Of a DNA stretch of 64,000 bases, positions 11,858 to 25,000 are shown one piece after another. Positions within the stretch are counted from its first letter, which is position 1. The number at the start of each line of letters is the position of its first letter. Under the pieces are notes generated by a model. The model was not told where the DNA came from. It saw nothing but the letters and a program-made list of their open reading frames with translations, and did no database searches. The stretch comes from Mesorhabditis belari (lineage: Eukaryota > Nematoda > Chromadorea > Rhabditida > Rhabditidae), in the NCBI GenBank assembly GCA_958450365.1, contig CAUEEP010000737.1:2531501-2595500 (forward strand). The letters are read 5' to 3'. A program made the translations under genes and the position numbers.

Positions 11858-13106
11858 ATGTCTTTCAAGGAACTCTCGTTAAACTCAAAAATCGATCTCA
11901 TTAATTCGCTCATCGATAAAACGGCACAACAGGTATTTTTAACAAATGCTTAAAGTTAGGTGATTTCAAGAAAGTAATTGAGAAAATATTGATTTGAATG
12001 AGTGCTTATGGATATTGCTATTTTTGGGTACTTTTCGGTTACAGAAGGTGCAGGAAGCAGCTAGATACCTAGCTTTTTTTGGCTGTTTGATTAAATTTTG
12101 ATAGTATTAAGCTAGTATGGGCTTATTTTTCTAGTTTATCCAGTTGAAAACGACACAGTTACCCTTATTGCCAGCCTTGTTGTTCTCCTGTCACCCTAGT
12201 TATCCATAAACTACCCTATTACATATCAAGCGTTTCAATTTTTCTCATTTCCAGCTTTCTGACTCGATGTGCCGTTTGCGTGTCAACGAAGATGGAAACC
12301 AATTCTCGCCAATGACCGAAAATTTGATTCGTAAGTTAGTTTTTGTAAAACTTTTTATTAATATTGTGTTCTTAAGACCAAAATCGATATGGATGCACAG
12401 ACCTACCGGGCGAACGCTCGAGGCGAACAAGTATTCGCTCGGATGACACCGATAATCAAGTTCTTTTGTTTGTAGAATTGCGAAATTAGTCTTTCTTCAG
12501 GCTTCGTCACTAGAAAGAGATCCTTCATCAGATGTCACACTTCGCTCGGAGCGAAAGGTAACTTTTCAAGAACTTTTTATTGTTAGACACTATTTTAGAC
12601 CGAAGAATTGATCACGGCTTCTTATGATGTGAACTCGGTGCATAAAACTCCAAGCGATGCTAAAGAAAGCGTTGACACGGTGGTTTTGTAAATTTTTCTA
12701 ATAACGGTAATACGTTAGCTATCGTCAGCTAGTTCATCGTGCGAAGCCCGCTCGTGGTATTTTATTCAATTGTTACTCATGCTTGCTTATTATCAGGAAC
12801 TTACCCACATTTTCAAACCAGAATTCGAATTTTTCTCTGAAGGATCCAACAACTGTCAGTTATGATGTTATTCCCAAGGTGACCACTTTGGCGGAGGTAA
12901 TTCAATAATTTTTTTAAAGAATTGAGATTTAGAAAAGCCGCAGTTCAAAGGCGAAAACCCCCACTGATAAGGAATTGGAAATGCTGGAGAAACGGGTACG
13001 TTAATGTGTCCTTTGTATTTTTTTATTGTTTTAGATAGAGAAGAAACGGACGGGAATTCTTTCTGCACACCGCCGCGGTGAAATTAAAGGAAGGGGAATA
13101 ATTTAA
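11858..13106 (+). CDS. Unknown small protein, basic C-terminus
   Basis: The ATG lies directly on an acceptor (ttttttgtttag), a likely trans-splice site. Exons read MSFKELSLNSKIDLINSLID, KTAQQLSDSMCRLRVNEDGN, QFSPMTENLI, NRYGCTDLPGERSRRTSIRS, ASSLERDPSSDVTLRSERK, ELITASYDVNSVHKTPSDAK, a Ser/Asn-rich exon, then KTPTDKELEMLEKRIEKKR and the terminus GEIKGRGII. The N-terminal helix and C-terminal coiled-coil-like KELEMLEKRIEKKR segment flank a disordered middle. I recognise no domain. The intron 1 of about 320 bp is longer than its neighbours. About 220 residues. Confidence 0.7.
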
Positions 13107-13650
13107 TGATCGATTTAGTCGTTTTGACTTGTAAGTGAATAAATGTTTTTTGCTAGGGTTTAAGTACAAGAAGAGCGAAGTTTTGGCTTGTTTTTGGTAT
13201 AGAGTTTTATTGCGCCTTTTTTTTAAACTTTATGCATCTAGAGAAAACCTGAAAATATAAAATTTGGCAAGAATTTCAAAGTTTCTTACAAGTAATCAGA
13301 GAAAATTTGGCAAGAAATAAAAAATGATAACACGTCTCGAATATCATAAGCTGGCAAATGAAGGGGGGAAAACTATGCACAAAAGTTTTACACATAAACG
13401 AAACCTTGTATCCAAAGAGGACAGAAAAAGCACCATTTCTTTTTTTAAATTTATCTCAAAGAATGTCTAGGAAAACTTATGCCAATACTTGAAAATGAAC
13501 TAAAAAGTCGAATTTTTACAAGGAAAATATCGAATCAGAGAAGATTTTGCATTTTTTTTTGGGGAAAATGGTAATTGATGCAACATAAAATTTAGAGCAC
13601 TTTGTGTTTTTTCACGAGTAGTACTCGAGTTGTCTTCAAAAGAGTAGCAC
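13107..13650. other. Non-coding gap between convergent genes
   Basis: This AT-rich stretch lies between the stop of the unknown + gene and the stop of the desaturase gene, so it should hold both 3' UTRs. Nothing else recognisable was seen. Confidence 0.5.
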
Positions 13651-15588
13651 TCAACTTTCCTTCTCGTGAGGCAACGAGCCAAGCTTGATGATCTGTAAAT
13701 ATTTAGCTTTGCGAATCGAATTTCTTTTATATTCTTTTGGATTTTATTCCTTCAACAAACCTTTTCAATACATTGATAGACGAAATTCGTCTCATTTGCT
13801 CCGACCCCATAGAAATGACGTTCTGAGTCAGGGGCCATTTTCCGCTTGATTCGATTCCTGTAAAAAATTGAAATTGTTCATAGAATTCTTTAAATTAATG
13901 CCATATTCCTAAAGTATCATAAAATCTTTTCTTTGAAACTTTCTACTTTTACCTTAGCGAGATATTCGGATCGGTGATGAAATTATAGATGACAGCCACC
14001 CACGAATTGTGCACTCGTCGATCATTGTAGTACTCGGGGGCAATCTCGCGAACCTGTAAACATTTATTTTGAACCCTATTAAGATGAGTAAAGAGATGCA
14101 CACTGTCAATAAGACAAGCTGGAATTTTTTGAATCTAGCTCCCGATCATTGAGCGCAGGTATTTGTTTAATTTACAAATGATCTCCGTTTTATTCATTTA
14201 TCCTCTTTATTGATACATTTTTTTAAAAATTATTTTGATATTCACAAACTTTTGGTAAATTGCATCCGGAGACGAACGGGAAATCGTGATGTTCGACGTG
14301 GTATCCCACGTTGAAAGTCACCAAATTCAATGGACCGTGGTAGCTAAATCTTATATTTTTACATAAAATCAATGTTTTTAATGTAAATTTTCTTAAATGC
14401 AACAGTGACGGTGATTGGGTGCTCTTGAGATTACTGTAGCTTTGCACGATTTACCTGTACGTTTCTTGTCCCGGTTGAAAAGTGTAGTGTTCAGCGATGA
14501 AATGACCCGCAAGTGGATGTGGGCCCAAACCGAGAACAATGCTGAAAAGTCTACAAATTTCATTTTTCACTCTTTCCTCACCCTCCAGCCAGATAGAAGA
14601 AAGCTTTCGCACCCCAGAAATAACAAACAGCATAGTTAAAGGATAATTGCAAGACGAGATTAATCAACTCGAGATCGGTCATCGCCTACAAAATGGCTTT
14701 GGTTCTAATTGGAAAATCTGGTTTACTTTCGGGTAAATGAACAACGGTCTCAAGGCATAAAAAAATGGTTGTAACACCACCCAGAGGGCCTTTCGCATTG
14801 TTGACGTAAAGAATTGGCACTCGAATTCGGTGGGAATATCTGTGTCGATCACATCTTCGCCTGGAAAATTGGATGTTGGTTCGATAGTTTTGTTTTAAAA
14901 GTAAGATTATGGTAATAAGTCTAGTGCTTGACAAGTAAGCCCTTTACCAAACCTTGATATCGGTGATGTTCTAGATGATATTTCTTGAATGAGACCGACA
15001 TCGGAACACCCAATGGGAGATTCGCGAAGAAACCGAAAAATCGATTCTGAAATCCGAATTGAATTATAAATTGGGTTACTTTCCAACTCACATATAAAGG
15101 GTTCGTATATCCAAAAGCCTGATTGTGAGAAATCTCGTGAATGGCCAACGTCAATGAATGATTGAAAGTGCCCGAAACGAAATACGTCTGCAGTAGAACC
15201 AGAAACCAATCCGAATCTAAATAGTAATATTTTCTACCGTGACCAGTTTCTATTTGGTATTAAACTTTGTCGATGTACTAAACTTTCTAACCTTTCAACA
15301 AATATGCGAAACAAATCTGAGCGATCACCATGCAAACGACGGTCAACTTGAAAGCGGGATCTTGCCCGAAAAGGTCTTTGATTTGCGGATACTTCGCCAA
15401 AATTTCTTTTCTTCTGGAATGAGATTTTAGAAGCTTGTACCGTCATTAAAATTGCTTTTTTGCCAATAAGAAAGGGTTTCTAATGGACTAATTACAAGAT
15501 TTAATATTTTAAAATTTGTTCACCTCGTTGCATGTGGTTCCTCGGTATAGGACCAGGCAAAATCCGCCTTCACCACCGATTGACCCAT
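13651..15588 (-). CDS. Sphingolipid delta-4 desaturase (dihydroceramide desaturase, DEGS/DES1)
   Basis: The start ATG follows an acceptor (ccaaatttagag) and opens [20 protein letters not shown], the typical DEGS N-terminus with a possible myristoylation Gly2 and an ExPHATRRKEIL motif. All three histidine boxes are present: HEISH (in [14 protein letters not shown]), HLEHH ([12 protein letters not shown]) and HVEHHDFP ([16 protein letters not shown]). Upstream of the last box is [20 protein letters not shown]. Hydrophobic stretches between the boxes form the four membrane spans of this endoplasmic reticulum enzyme, which inserts the 4,5-trans double bond of ceramide using cytochrome b5 electrons. 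The C-terminus ends [11 protein letters not shown]. About 12 exons, near the usual 320-330 residues. All catalytic histidines are intact. Confidence 0.94.
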
Positions 15589-16199
15589 CTCTAAATTTGG
15601 AGACTGGATGAAATCCGAAGAATAGGCAAGTTTTCACGGTATAAAAGGTTTAAAATTTTTGAAGCTACGTTCAAATTCTATAAAGCTTTCAAGCCTTACA
15701 GACAATGCTTTTAAATTTTCAAGAAAAAGCAGGAAACTCTAGTGAAGTGAAACGAAAAAGAACACCTATTGAAAAATGAGTGGGGTAACCCCGGGAAACT
15801 GTTAATTCATGCCGGCACAAAGACTGCAAAAAAATTGCAAACCGCTCTAGGAAATGACTTCATAGAATCAAAAACCTAAAAAATATTTCTACGATCAGAT
15901 CATTTTCAAGGCAAAAGTACTCGCTTTGTATCACAATTTATTTCAATCAATGAACAAAACAAACAATAAAAACAGATCTCTAAACTAAGCTACCTAAAAT
16001 CTAAAAACACACAAGGAAAATAACAAATTCTTTTCGGGTGCACTTGTGGGGGAAATGGAAGGGCTGACCCGTCAATCAGACGATAGCAGGCCGAAAGAGA
16101 GATAAAGCCGAACCGGCGCAACATTGAACTTTAAAATTTGGAATCTCAAAAAACAGGAGATTGGAAAAAATGGAGTATAAATTTTAAAAATTGACAAAT
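15589..16199. other. Gap between MRPL1 and DEGS genes
   Basis: AT-rich region on the upstream side of the desaturase gene and downstream of the ribosomal protein gene (both -). It should contain the 3' UTR of MRPL1 and the promoter of DEGS. No exon, repeat or RNA gene was seen. Confidence 0.5.
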
Positions 16200-18576
16200 T
16201 TATCCACTGGCCGCTTGTTTTCGAGCTTCATCATCGACAGGCAAATCACTTTTGGCATCGCCTCGATCTTTTGCACTCTCTTCTTTCTTCTTGTGCTTTT
16301 TGCCTCCTCTACGGGAGTCCATCTGAAAAAAATGCAATTCGTGAAGAGATAAGATGTTATGAAAGCTGATGTCAATCTTTCCTCCTGATAACGTTAGACT
16401 TTGAAAACAAGCAATAAATAAGTTCAAAAATTTTATGGATCAACCTTTAATGGGTTGAACACTAATCCGTTTATAAGGGCAAAAAAAGAATGACAAACTT
16501 TTTCTAGTTCTTCTTCAGATGGAATCGGTAGCCATTTCTTCACATCAAGAGCAAAATGTGCGTCACCAGGAATGGTCATCATGAGGCATCTAAACAAAAA
16601 ACAACTGCTTTCAAAAATGGAAAATATAATGGTTTCAAAAAGATTAACAACGAACCGATTAACGAATGAGCCCAAGGCAGCACTTCGATTAGCACACAAG
16701 GCTTCAATGATAGCACCGACGTTCGCTTCTATTTGGTCATCTGGCATCGACAACTGAAATTGAAAAATTCTTCCATTCAACCAAAACACGATTTTAATTA
16801 TGAGCCAAGGATTTTAGACAGTGTTAGTGATTTTAAATGATAAAAACATCAAATCACAAAAACCGACCCTCCCAACAATTGGATCGGATAACCCCCAAAT
16901 TGGATGAACGGGATCTCCTTTTATCCCCAGCTTGACTCCACTTCGAAAGCGTTCGATGATTTCGGGCAATTCGTCGCCAAGCCCACCTAAAGGCAAAATA
17001 AACAAAGCCTAATTTAAAGATATCACCATTTTTCTTTGTAGGGAACTTCGTTCTGAGCAATCCACGAAGCGGAAGAATATGGGAAGACATATCCGTATGA
17101 GCCACACAGAAATCGTAATCGTCCATCCGAAATTGTCCCTTGATGACCTTCTTGATTATATCCGGCCCAACCGCCAATTCAGCGCCACTTTCAACCGCCA
17201 ATTCCTGAACCATCATTTGAAATTTTTGCAAAACCCCTTTATTGCCTGTAGCTTTGGATCGTTGACAAAGGCCAAAATTGTTCTCTTTTCTCGATGTTGA
17301 AAAGGATACGGAACAGGCACAATCTCATCAGAATTTGATACCATCTTTGTCTAAAACAAATACATTTAAACTTCAAACAACAAATCGTTGTAACCTGCTT
17401 TTCGGTGGTCATATTAAGCTCTATCCGCAGCTTCAGTGGTGCATCTGGCCGGTTATAGATTGAAGGATGCTAAATTTTAATGCATTAAACCGATCGAGCC
17501 AAAAGTTTTACCTGTAGTTCACGATGCATTGCAAGCGCTTCAGGCACCGAATAATATTGTGTTTTGAAAGTTGACCTAAAGACAGCAAAAATTAATTCAA
17601 AATCATGAAAGTTACCTAATATAAACATTCGTTGTTGGGCTATCGGGTAGAGCGGCCTCTTCTTCCAGATTTAGTCTTCCCGGAAATTGTTCTGACGGAG
17701 ATAATCTAAAGAAAAGAATTTCAATCGATCTTTTAAATCAATAAAAAAGTTCTTCTATAAACGTACAAGTTTTTCATCCTTCTAATGTTAATTCTTTCCA
17801 TGAAGGTGTACTGTTTTCGTGCCGCTTCTTTGGCCTCTCTTTTTAATCGTCGATCCAATTTTTGTTGTCGAGTCAGCGTTTGCTTGAGGGCACGCTTTCG
17901 GCCTAAAATCACAGGTAAAGTCTAATTTTTCAATAAAATCATGGGCCTAGAATAGTTGGGGGGGGCGCAGTCTGGAACTTGACCCAAAAGCAATGTTTTT
18001 TCCACGAAAACTTACAGAGGATTTTGCCTATGCTGAATCGATGATTAATACTTTTATAATTTTTTTGGTGCTTGCACGCATATTGTTTTGAAAATTTGCA
18101 TATCAACTGTTCGAATGGAATTTGCTAAAAGCGTTCGGAAACACCTCTAACCCTTAGTAGCTTACGTCCCCCCAGCTGTAAAAATGTGATTCGGGGATGG
18201 CGCATCACGTGGTTTCCCAGAGCACCTGCGGTGGGCCAATAAAAAAAACACGGTGTGACACAGGTCATTTCTCGGCCACGCATCACGGGCATACGGCAAA
18301 TTACTCGTATTCGATTTTACTAAAAATGTTATTTAAGAAAATCAATAAAAAAAAGTATTAATAATCGATTCAGCATAGTCAAAACCCCTGTGTGCAAGTT
18401 TTCGTGGAAAAATATGGATTTTGGGTCAAGTTCCAGACTGCCCCCTCCCCCAACTACCCTAGCGCCAAAATCGTCACTTTACTCAAAGTCTTACCTCGAA
18501 TTTGGACAATTTCTGCCGAAGTTGTTCGCAAAATGTTTCCCCATGGCGTGAATCCATTTATTTTCGCGAGAAACAT
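16200..18576 (-). CDS. mrpl-1: Mitochondrial ribosomal protein L1 (uL1m)
   Basis: The start exon encodes MFLAKINGFTPWGNILRTTS, a basic, hydroxyl-rich, acid-free leader typical of mitochondrial import, behind an acceptor (cttttttag). Then a basic linker (GRKRALKQTLTRQQKLDRRL) and the uL1 core: MDDYDFCVAHTDMSSHILPL, GLGDELPEIIERFRSGVKLG, IKGDPVHPIWGLSDPIVGRL, SMPDDQIEANVGAIIEALCA. uL1 forms the mobile L1 stalk near the E site of the large subunit. The C-terminus is a charged tail (KKHKKKEESAKDRG ... ARKQAASG). Intron 1 (about 17904-18495) is far longer than the others because it holds a foldback element. Same strand as DEGS downstream. Confidence 0.88.
17953..18456. mobile_element. Foldback element in intron 1 of mrpl-1 (about 500 bp)
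   Basis: Terminal arms of roughly 100 bp are inverted copies: left cgcagtctggaacttgaccc ... ccacgaaaacttac ... gctgaatcgat; right atcgattcagcatag ... gcaagttttcgtggaaa ... gggtcaagttccagactg. Both ends abut TA (taGTTGGGGG / CCCCCAACta), compatible with a TA target duplication. The core has higher GC and no open frame. It lies wholly inside the first intron and should be removed with it. Confidence 0.75.
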
Positions 18577-19189
18577 CTAAAAAAGCAAATTGACAAATTG
18601 TTTTTGAAGAACAAGAAAAATAAAGCACCGCTGCCAAAGCAATTAAACATTTTTGAAATTTACCAGCAAAAGTTAATTTACTAGTTCAAATAAAGATATT
18701 CGGTTAACCAGTTAAAAACAGTTTGGTGAATTTCCGAATATCCAAACTGTTCTGCTTGCGTCATTTTATGTATTGTCATTTTTTCACGCGCATCTTTTGT
18801 CAAAAGCTCGTTGAAAATGCGTTGGCACGGCTTAGCAGGTTTTGCTGCTCAAAAAACGGCAACCTTTGGGGGAAAGGGGATTTTGCGGGGGTACAACTAC
18901 AATAGACAACTCTAAACGATGCAGAAAGCGCCGTAAGCAAGAGAATGAAAATTTCTTGACATGGATCTTGTATAATGCTCATATTCGATGCACAATTTTA
19001 TCATCCTAAAGTGCCAATAGCAACAACTAGCCAATAGCTCGCCAATAGTTCGCCTTATTAATTCCCCATTGTCTGTTTTTACTTGTTTTCTTATTACAGC
19101 TTCGAGCTTTTCCGTTCTAAAATTTAATGTTTAGACAAAGTTGCTGGGTAGTGAAACCAAAGAAAGAACACTTTCTTTGACGTTTCACC
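18577..19189. other. Divergent intergenic region between mrpl-1 and the MTFR gene
   Basis: The two nuclear genes for mitochondrial proteins are transcribed away from each other from this 613-bp interval, which should contain both promoters. It includes three near-repeats of the form gccaatagc at about 19013-19045. I see no TATA box I would defend. Confidence 0.4.
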
Positions 19190-21717
19190 ATGGCTGACCG
19201 ATTGATCCCCGCTGTGGTACGAGTCAATAATATGAAAGAGGAACGACAGCATTTGCGTGGGAATTTTGCGCAAGCTGCCCAACAAGCCGGAGCTGGTAAG
19301 GATTTTTTCTTAAAGATCAAATTATGGTGTTACTTTACTTGAGGAGCTGGTTGTGATTTGAGGGGAAGAGAGCTCCATCTCACCGGGAGGGGCACAGGAC
19401 TGATGAATCCTTTATTTCTTGCTACGCATTTACTAAATACATATCTCTGTGGGCGAAGCAAAGAAAATGTCTGGGGAAATCTGTGAGGATTTCCAAGACT
19501 AGAAAATAGACAGAATTACAAAACAGAATTACGACAAGAATTCTGTACAACTAACATCTGAACATGTGTTGATTTTGAGTTTGTCTAAAGTTAAAGTTGA
19601 TTGTTTTAGATATCAATCCAATGGCACAAACGAACCACCGAAATGAGGCCATTGGTCATGCGGTCGGCTCACTTGGTTTACTTGCCGAAGTACTTGCTGA
19701 AGAAATTGTTGTTTTGGTGAGCATTTTCGAGTTATATCAATGCGGCAAAATGATTTTGTTTAGCGTGGCAACGTGAGACAGCGAGCAAGGCTCTTCTGTC
19801 ATTTTCTTGGTGTTCAACTTTCTGGTGTCTGGGAACGTCTTTTGCGTGTGTTTGCTAGGTAAAGGGGATTTTCACGCCTTGACAACCAGTTTTTAGCACT
19901 CATTCATACAAACCAATTCGGCTCGAAGGAAGTGCTGCGCTTGGTGTTGGGGCATCAGAGTATCAAGTATGTCAAGTGTTGATTCTTTTGATCAATCATT
20001 TTAGGAATCAAAGGATATGCTAGTCTCCTCCTATTCGCTTATTGATTTGGCAAAAATTCTTCTGACAGACGGTGTTGAAGATGGTTTGTTACTTTGTCAA
20101 TTGTTTTATTAGCATTGTGGTGGATGTAAACTAGAAAATTTTTGTTTTAGGTATTGCTCGCCAATTTCAATTGTGGAGTAAGCCATGGGCCTGCTTACCT
20201 GAACGGAAGATCGTAACAGATGCTGATGAAGATGGAACTTCTGAATTTCAAGTAGTGCTTGATTTTTGTATCATAAAACCAATTTTAGCTTTTCAATCGC
20301 CCTCTCACATTTGATGACGAGGACGAGCTTTTAAGTCTGCCTTCGACTCAACAAACTGGAACATTGAGAGTAACGATATTTTTTTCGAACAATTTAAATT
20401 GCTGACTTTTAGATGCAAAGCCTTGAGGCAAAAATGGCAAAGATGGCAAAATTAAGTCAAGAATTGTCCGCTTTTCTTGCTGCGCAAAATGTAAGTTCTT
20501 AAGAGTCTATTTACTTTTTTGAATTTAGGGCACTAGATCACGTGTCTCATCTGGCACTAACAGTCAACAAAAGTCGCCATCTGCTATTAGCAGTAAGTTT
20601 TAGCTTTGAACACTTTGCATCTGGAAAGAATTGTCTGTTCTCACGAATTTTAGACATTTCTTCAGACAATCAGATGAAGAGATTGTCTAAATGTCCAAAT
20701 GTGAAGATGCCAGTCATTACTAACCTATAAATTTAAGTTGACGACGGTGTTTGCATGCAGTCGATGCGCTCTTCTCGTTCAATAAACGAATCTCCAGTTC
20801 CTTCTCTTCCATCAATCAAAGATAAACCGCCAACTAAGGTTAGAAAACAAATATTGCTTTTATCCCAGTTGAGGCAACATTTTTGTTTTTAGGAATTGCC
20901 TCTAGTTCGTCCACCACCCGGACCTCCTCCACCTCCTCCTCCACCACCACAATTGCCATTGACACCACGAGTGGCAAAGCAAGCACCACCACAGCTGGAT
21001 TCTGAGAATCTTCAATCAGTATGCTATTTCTAACAAAGACAGCTAATAAAATGCATTTTCCTTTAGGGCACCTCTGTAAAATCATTGGATAGCACCAGTG
21101 TTGAGGTAGCTAAAAAATTTTAACAATTTATGCTTTTTAGTCATTAACATCTCCGCGAGTCCAATTGTTGCAGGATATCAAGCAATTCAAGTTCAACAAA
21201 ACAGTTGCCAAGTTGGTTTTTAAAGACTGACTGGTTATTTGTTTTTTTAGATCACCTGGAGGGACTCCACTTGTAAAGATTCCATTGCGGGAGAATCATC
21301 GAAATATAGAGTCTGGAGTGCTTGCAGCCATCAAGTAAACAATTTTATAGTGCTGTACTTAACAGATGTTAAACCCTCAACTTTCAATATTTTTTTGTTT
21401 AGATACAAGTTTCGCAATGTTCGTCCATCCATAGATGACGATGATGAAAGTTTGACAAACAACTCGTTTAAGGATGATGAATGGACCGATGATAATGCGT
21501 AAACTTTGACTTCCAGCACCATAATAGGCAAATTTTTTAGAGACGCTAGATCGACAACTCAAATTGAAGGAGAGAGTGAGATGGAAGTCGAAAGTGAGCA
21601 ACTATGTGGAGCCGCTAAATGATTTGTTGACTTCGTCGTTGTGTACTAATTACAATTTTTCCAGAGTTTCTCATCTTGTTTTCTTCTAATGATTGCCCTT
21701 GTAAACCTATTCGTTAG
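19190..21717 (+). CDS. Mitochondrial fission regulator (MTFR1/MTFR2/MTFR1L) family protein
   Basis: About 17 short exons give roughly 465 residues from MADRLIPAVVRVNNMKEERQ to FSSNDCPCKPIR. A conserved N-terminal block (VRQRARLFCHFLGVQLSGVW, then THSYKPIRLEGSAALGV) resembles the MTFR start. A coiled coil follows (MQSLEAKMAKMAKLSQELSA, about residues 214-239), then a run of nine prolines (RPPPGPPPPPPPPPQLP, about 300-316). Next is LLQDIKQFKFNKTVAKSPGG and a C-terminal block SGVLAAIKYKFRNVRPSIDD. Coiled coil, polyproline, an L-x-x-I/M-K block and an A-A-L/I-K-x-K-F block in this order is the MTFR pattern; these proteins promote mitochondrial fission. Assignment rests on architecture and short motifs. 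The tail is very acidic. Confidence 0.72.
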
Positions 21718-22081
21718 ATCTCAAACTCATAATTGGCCATCTTTTCGGGGTGCTTTCACTGACATATCATCGCTTTTTATTCTTTTGACTCGAAAAAATT
21801 GAATATGTGTAATTTAAACTGTTGCTCTCATATGTGTCTTTCTATTTATCGTGAACAAATTTCCGGTGTTGTTTTGTTGTCCTCGCCGTGTGCAAGGCAC
21901 CGCTTTTGTTTTATTATTTGCAGTCGCTGCCAATTGGTTAAGTAAAGGTTTATTTAGACTCTGGATCAAAAATGGAAGAAAAACAACAAAAAGAAAGGAA
22001 TATCTGTCCAAATGTGAACAACCCGTTTAAAGATGAGGTAAAATGAATGGCAGAAAGAAGGGTAAACGAAATTTGGGCGAT
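21718..22081. other. Gap between convergent genes
   Basis: The stretch lies between the MTFR stop and the stop of the next - strand gene and should hold both 3' UTRs. Nothing else was seen. Confidence 0.5.
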
Positions 22082-25000
22082 CTATTTGTAGTGAGCAGCG
22101 AGCAAGTCTGTAAGTGCTTTCTGGAATTGCAAAGCGACTCCCATTCCTTTTGTTCGCTCAAGCTCACGGGCTTGCTCGGTGATCAATTGACCTGGAAAAG
22201 TATTGGATTAATTTTAAATATCTTTTGGGCAAGTAGATAATGATGCCAGTATGGGATCAAGGTATCCAAAACGGGTTTCAATTTTTAAAAAATACCCAGC
22301 AAGTTCCACTTGTCAACGGTTGGCGCTGGGTTGGCGGCAAAAATCGTTGCTGAACTGGCCGGTTGCTGATGATTGATGGGTTTTACGTGTGGAACTGCAA
22401 ATTGTAATGTTTTTATTGTTTATCTCTTTACAAACCAATTTTTTGCATAATTGGTTGTGAAAGAATTGGGACAGCAAGTGAAGATCCGATTGTTGAGGCT
22501 CGTCCACGACTACGCGCCGCTGTTGGGCCAACATTTTGATTCTGAAAGGTTATTTTAAACGTTTCAATTTCGTAAAAGGTGTCAACTTTCGAAAGCTAAC
22601 GTAGTATTTCTTCTTTTTATCCAATCTATACTTTGGTGTCCTTTAAAAGCAGTAGAGATATGATAGCTTTCGAAAGTTGACACGTTTTAGGAAACGCATG
22701 ATTTAAAGGATTTTTACGGTAACTATGTAGTTTAGATGATGTTTTAGATGTTGTTACTCATTTATCTTACCTCTAATTCCCCATAGCCTTTCACCATGAC
22801 TGTTGCCGTGGCTGTGGCCGTTGAGCGAGCCACTCCCGCAGCCACTTCCTCTTCTCGTGGTGGCTGAAAAATGAATTCTTTTGTCAACAAACATTGATCG
22901 AATGTTTAAGTTTGACTCATAACAAAAAAAAAGGCACACTCACCACCCAAACACTCTCCCCATTCAGCGTTGTTGCTGTGGGATTAGATTGATGTAAAGC
23001 CGTGTTAATTAAATCGACGAGGTTAAGTGATCGAATGGGAAATTGAGAAGTGGATGACTGAAAAGGAAAAAGGTTTCAAGTTTCTATCGATTGAAATTAA
23101 AGACAAAAAGTTGGGAGTGAAATATGGCATTTTTCTGTTGATCTATTGACATTGACAAAGAGAATTCCCAGATCTATTATCGCCTAGTTTTAACGTTGAG
23201 GACTCTTGGTTAGTTAGTTAGTTGTTAGCTTTCTATTGTTTGTCTATTCTATTGTTTGTCTCATCTACCTGAATCGATTCGCTTGTCGCATCTGTTTCCA
23301 CTTCGCGTTTCACCTCTTTCCCATCAACGTTCGGTGGAGTTGAGCTAAAATTAAAAAAAATACTTCCAATAATCAGTCTAAAATCTCTCACTATCAGTCT
23401 ATAAATCTTACATACCTCGCCTCATTTCCGTGATTCGATTGAGGACTCGTTGAGGGGACTGAAATTTAGTTTGAATTTTGAAATTGAGATCAAATGATTT
23501 GTATATGTCGTAGCCGATTATGAATGAAATTTTTTGGCAAATCTTTCTAGTAGAGCAACCCTTTAATGTATGAGGACAATATTATATCATCTTGTAGCGA
23601 ATTCAATTCTGCGTCGATTGGTACCAAATTTGTGAGTTTAGGTTAAAAATTGCTGGCGCTACAACGTTTCATTCAAAATCGGCGGGACCCCCGTAGCCGA
23701 TTATGAATGAGTGGGTCTAGGAGCGTCCAACCATCAAGTATTTAGTATCATTCAATGCAGAATCATTGATAGTTATGTTAAATTTTAAAAATTAGCTAGA
23801 TTTGATGAAAAAAAAAAATTAGAGCAAAAAACTGTTTGTTCAAGAGGAAACTTTGAAGCCCCATAATTTTTTTTTTTTTATTCAATCTTTCTAATTTCAA
23901 AAATTTAACATAATTATCAATGATTCTGCGTTGAATGATACCAAATACTTGATGGTTGGACGCTCCCAGACCCACTCATTCATAATCGGCTGAAATTCAT
24001 CATCGGCTACGACATATAAATGATATGTTTTAGGAAACTTTAAATGGATAAACTTTTATTGTTAGCCGATTGCAGAAATGTGTAGACATTTTGTAGCTCG
24101 ACGCCCAATTGCAATTTCGGTTTTAGTGCGAGTTTTGCCGCGCACACGCGAAGCCCCATCAAGCGATTATGACACTCTTCCGCTGAAATAGAAGAGCTTT
24201 TTAATGATGCTTTTTTTCTAAAACATGTCAAAACCACCGTAATCTTGGCTCCGGTTTAGCCATTAATCTACTTTTAGTCCATTCTATGCGAAAAGATTAC
24301 AAAGAATGCTTCTTCTTCAAGCCAAGGGCCAATGGTTAAAAAAAAAAGTGATGAGGGTGGGTTTGAAGGTTTGTGGGAATTAAAGAATTTTGGTGTTTTT
24401 TTCTTCTGGTTAAAAGAAAAAAGGGAAATAGTAGGAAAAATTGCGCTAGTCGAGAAAGTTAGCGTTAGGAAATGGAAATTGCTTAAAAGTACGATATTTT
24501 TTCAAAAACCAAACCAGTCAACCATTGTGCATTGTGTTCTTTCTGTAGCTTCTCAGCTAAATTCGTGAGCTCTTTTGTCGTCGTCTCGTCGAGACTTTTC
24601 CCGGTCGCTTTCAGTTCGTTCAAAAGGGATTTCATGATTGTTCTTGTCCAGATTTCTAGATATTTTTTATTATATTTCGGATAATTCTAAATAATTCTAG
24701 ATATATATATTTTTCTAATATTCTAGAAAATTCGAGATATTTATACTTGAATCTTTTGCTGAAATCGTTCCACAAAGACGCTCGAATTCAGCCACATCAA
24801 GGTCGTTCTGCGCGATTGGCACTTTTACCTAAAAAGCTTTTATGGTTAAAGATTTACAATCTATACATAAATGGCTAATCCGTTTTCTAAAATACATCTA
24901 TTTTCAAAAACTACCGTGATCCAGCCACCAGTTTTCATCCAATCAGCTTAATTTTTTATCATTGACTAAGCCTTTTGATTCTTTATCGAATTGCATCAAA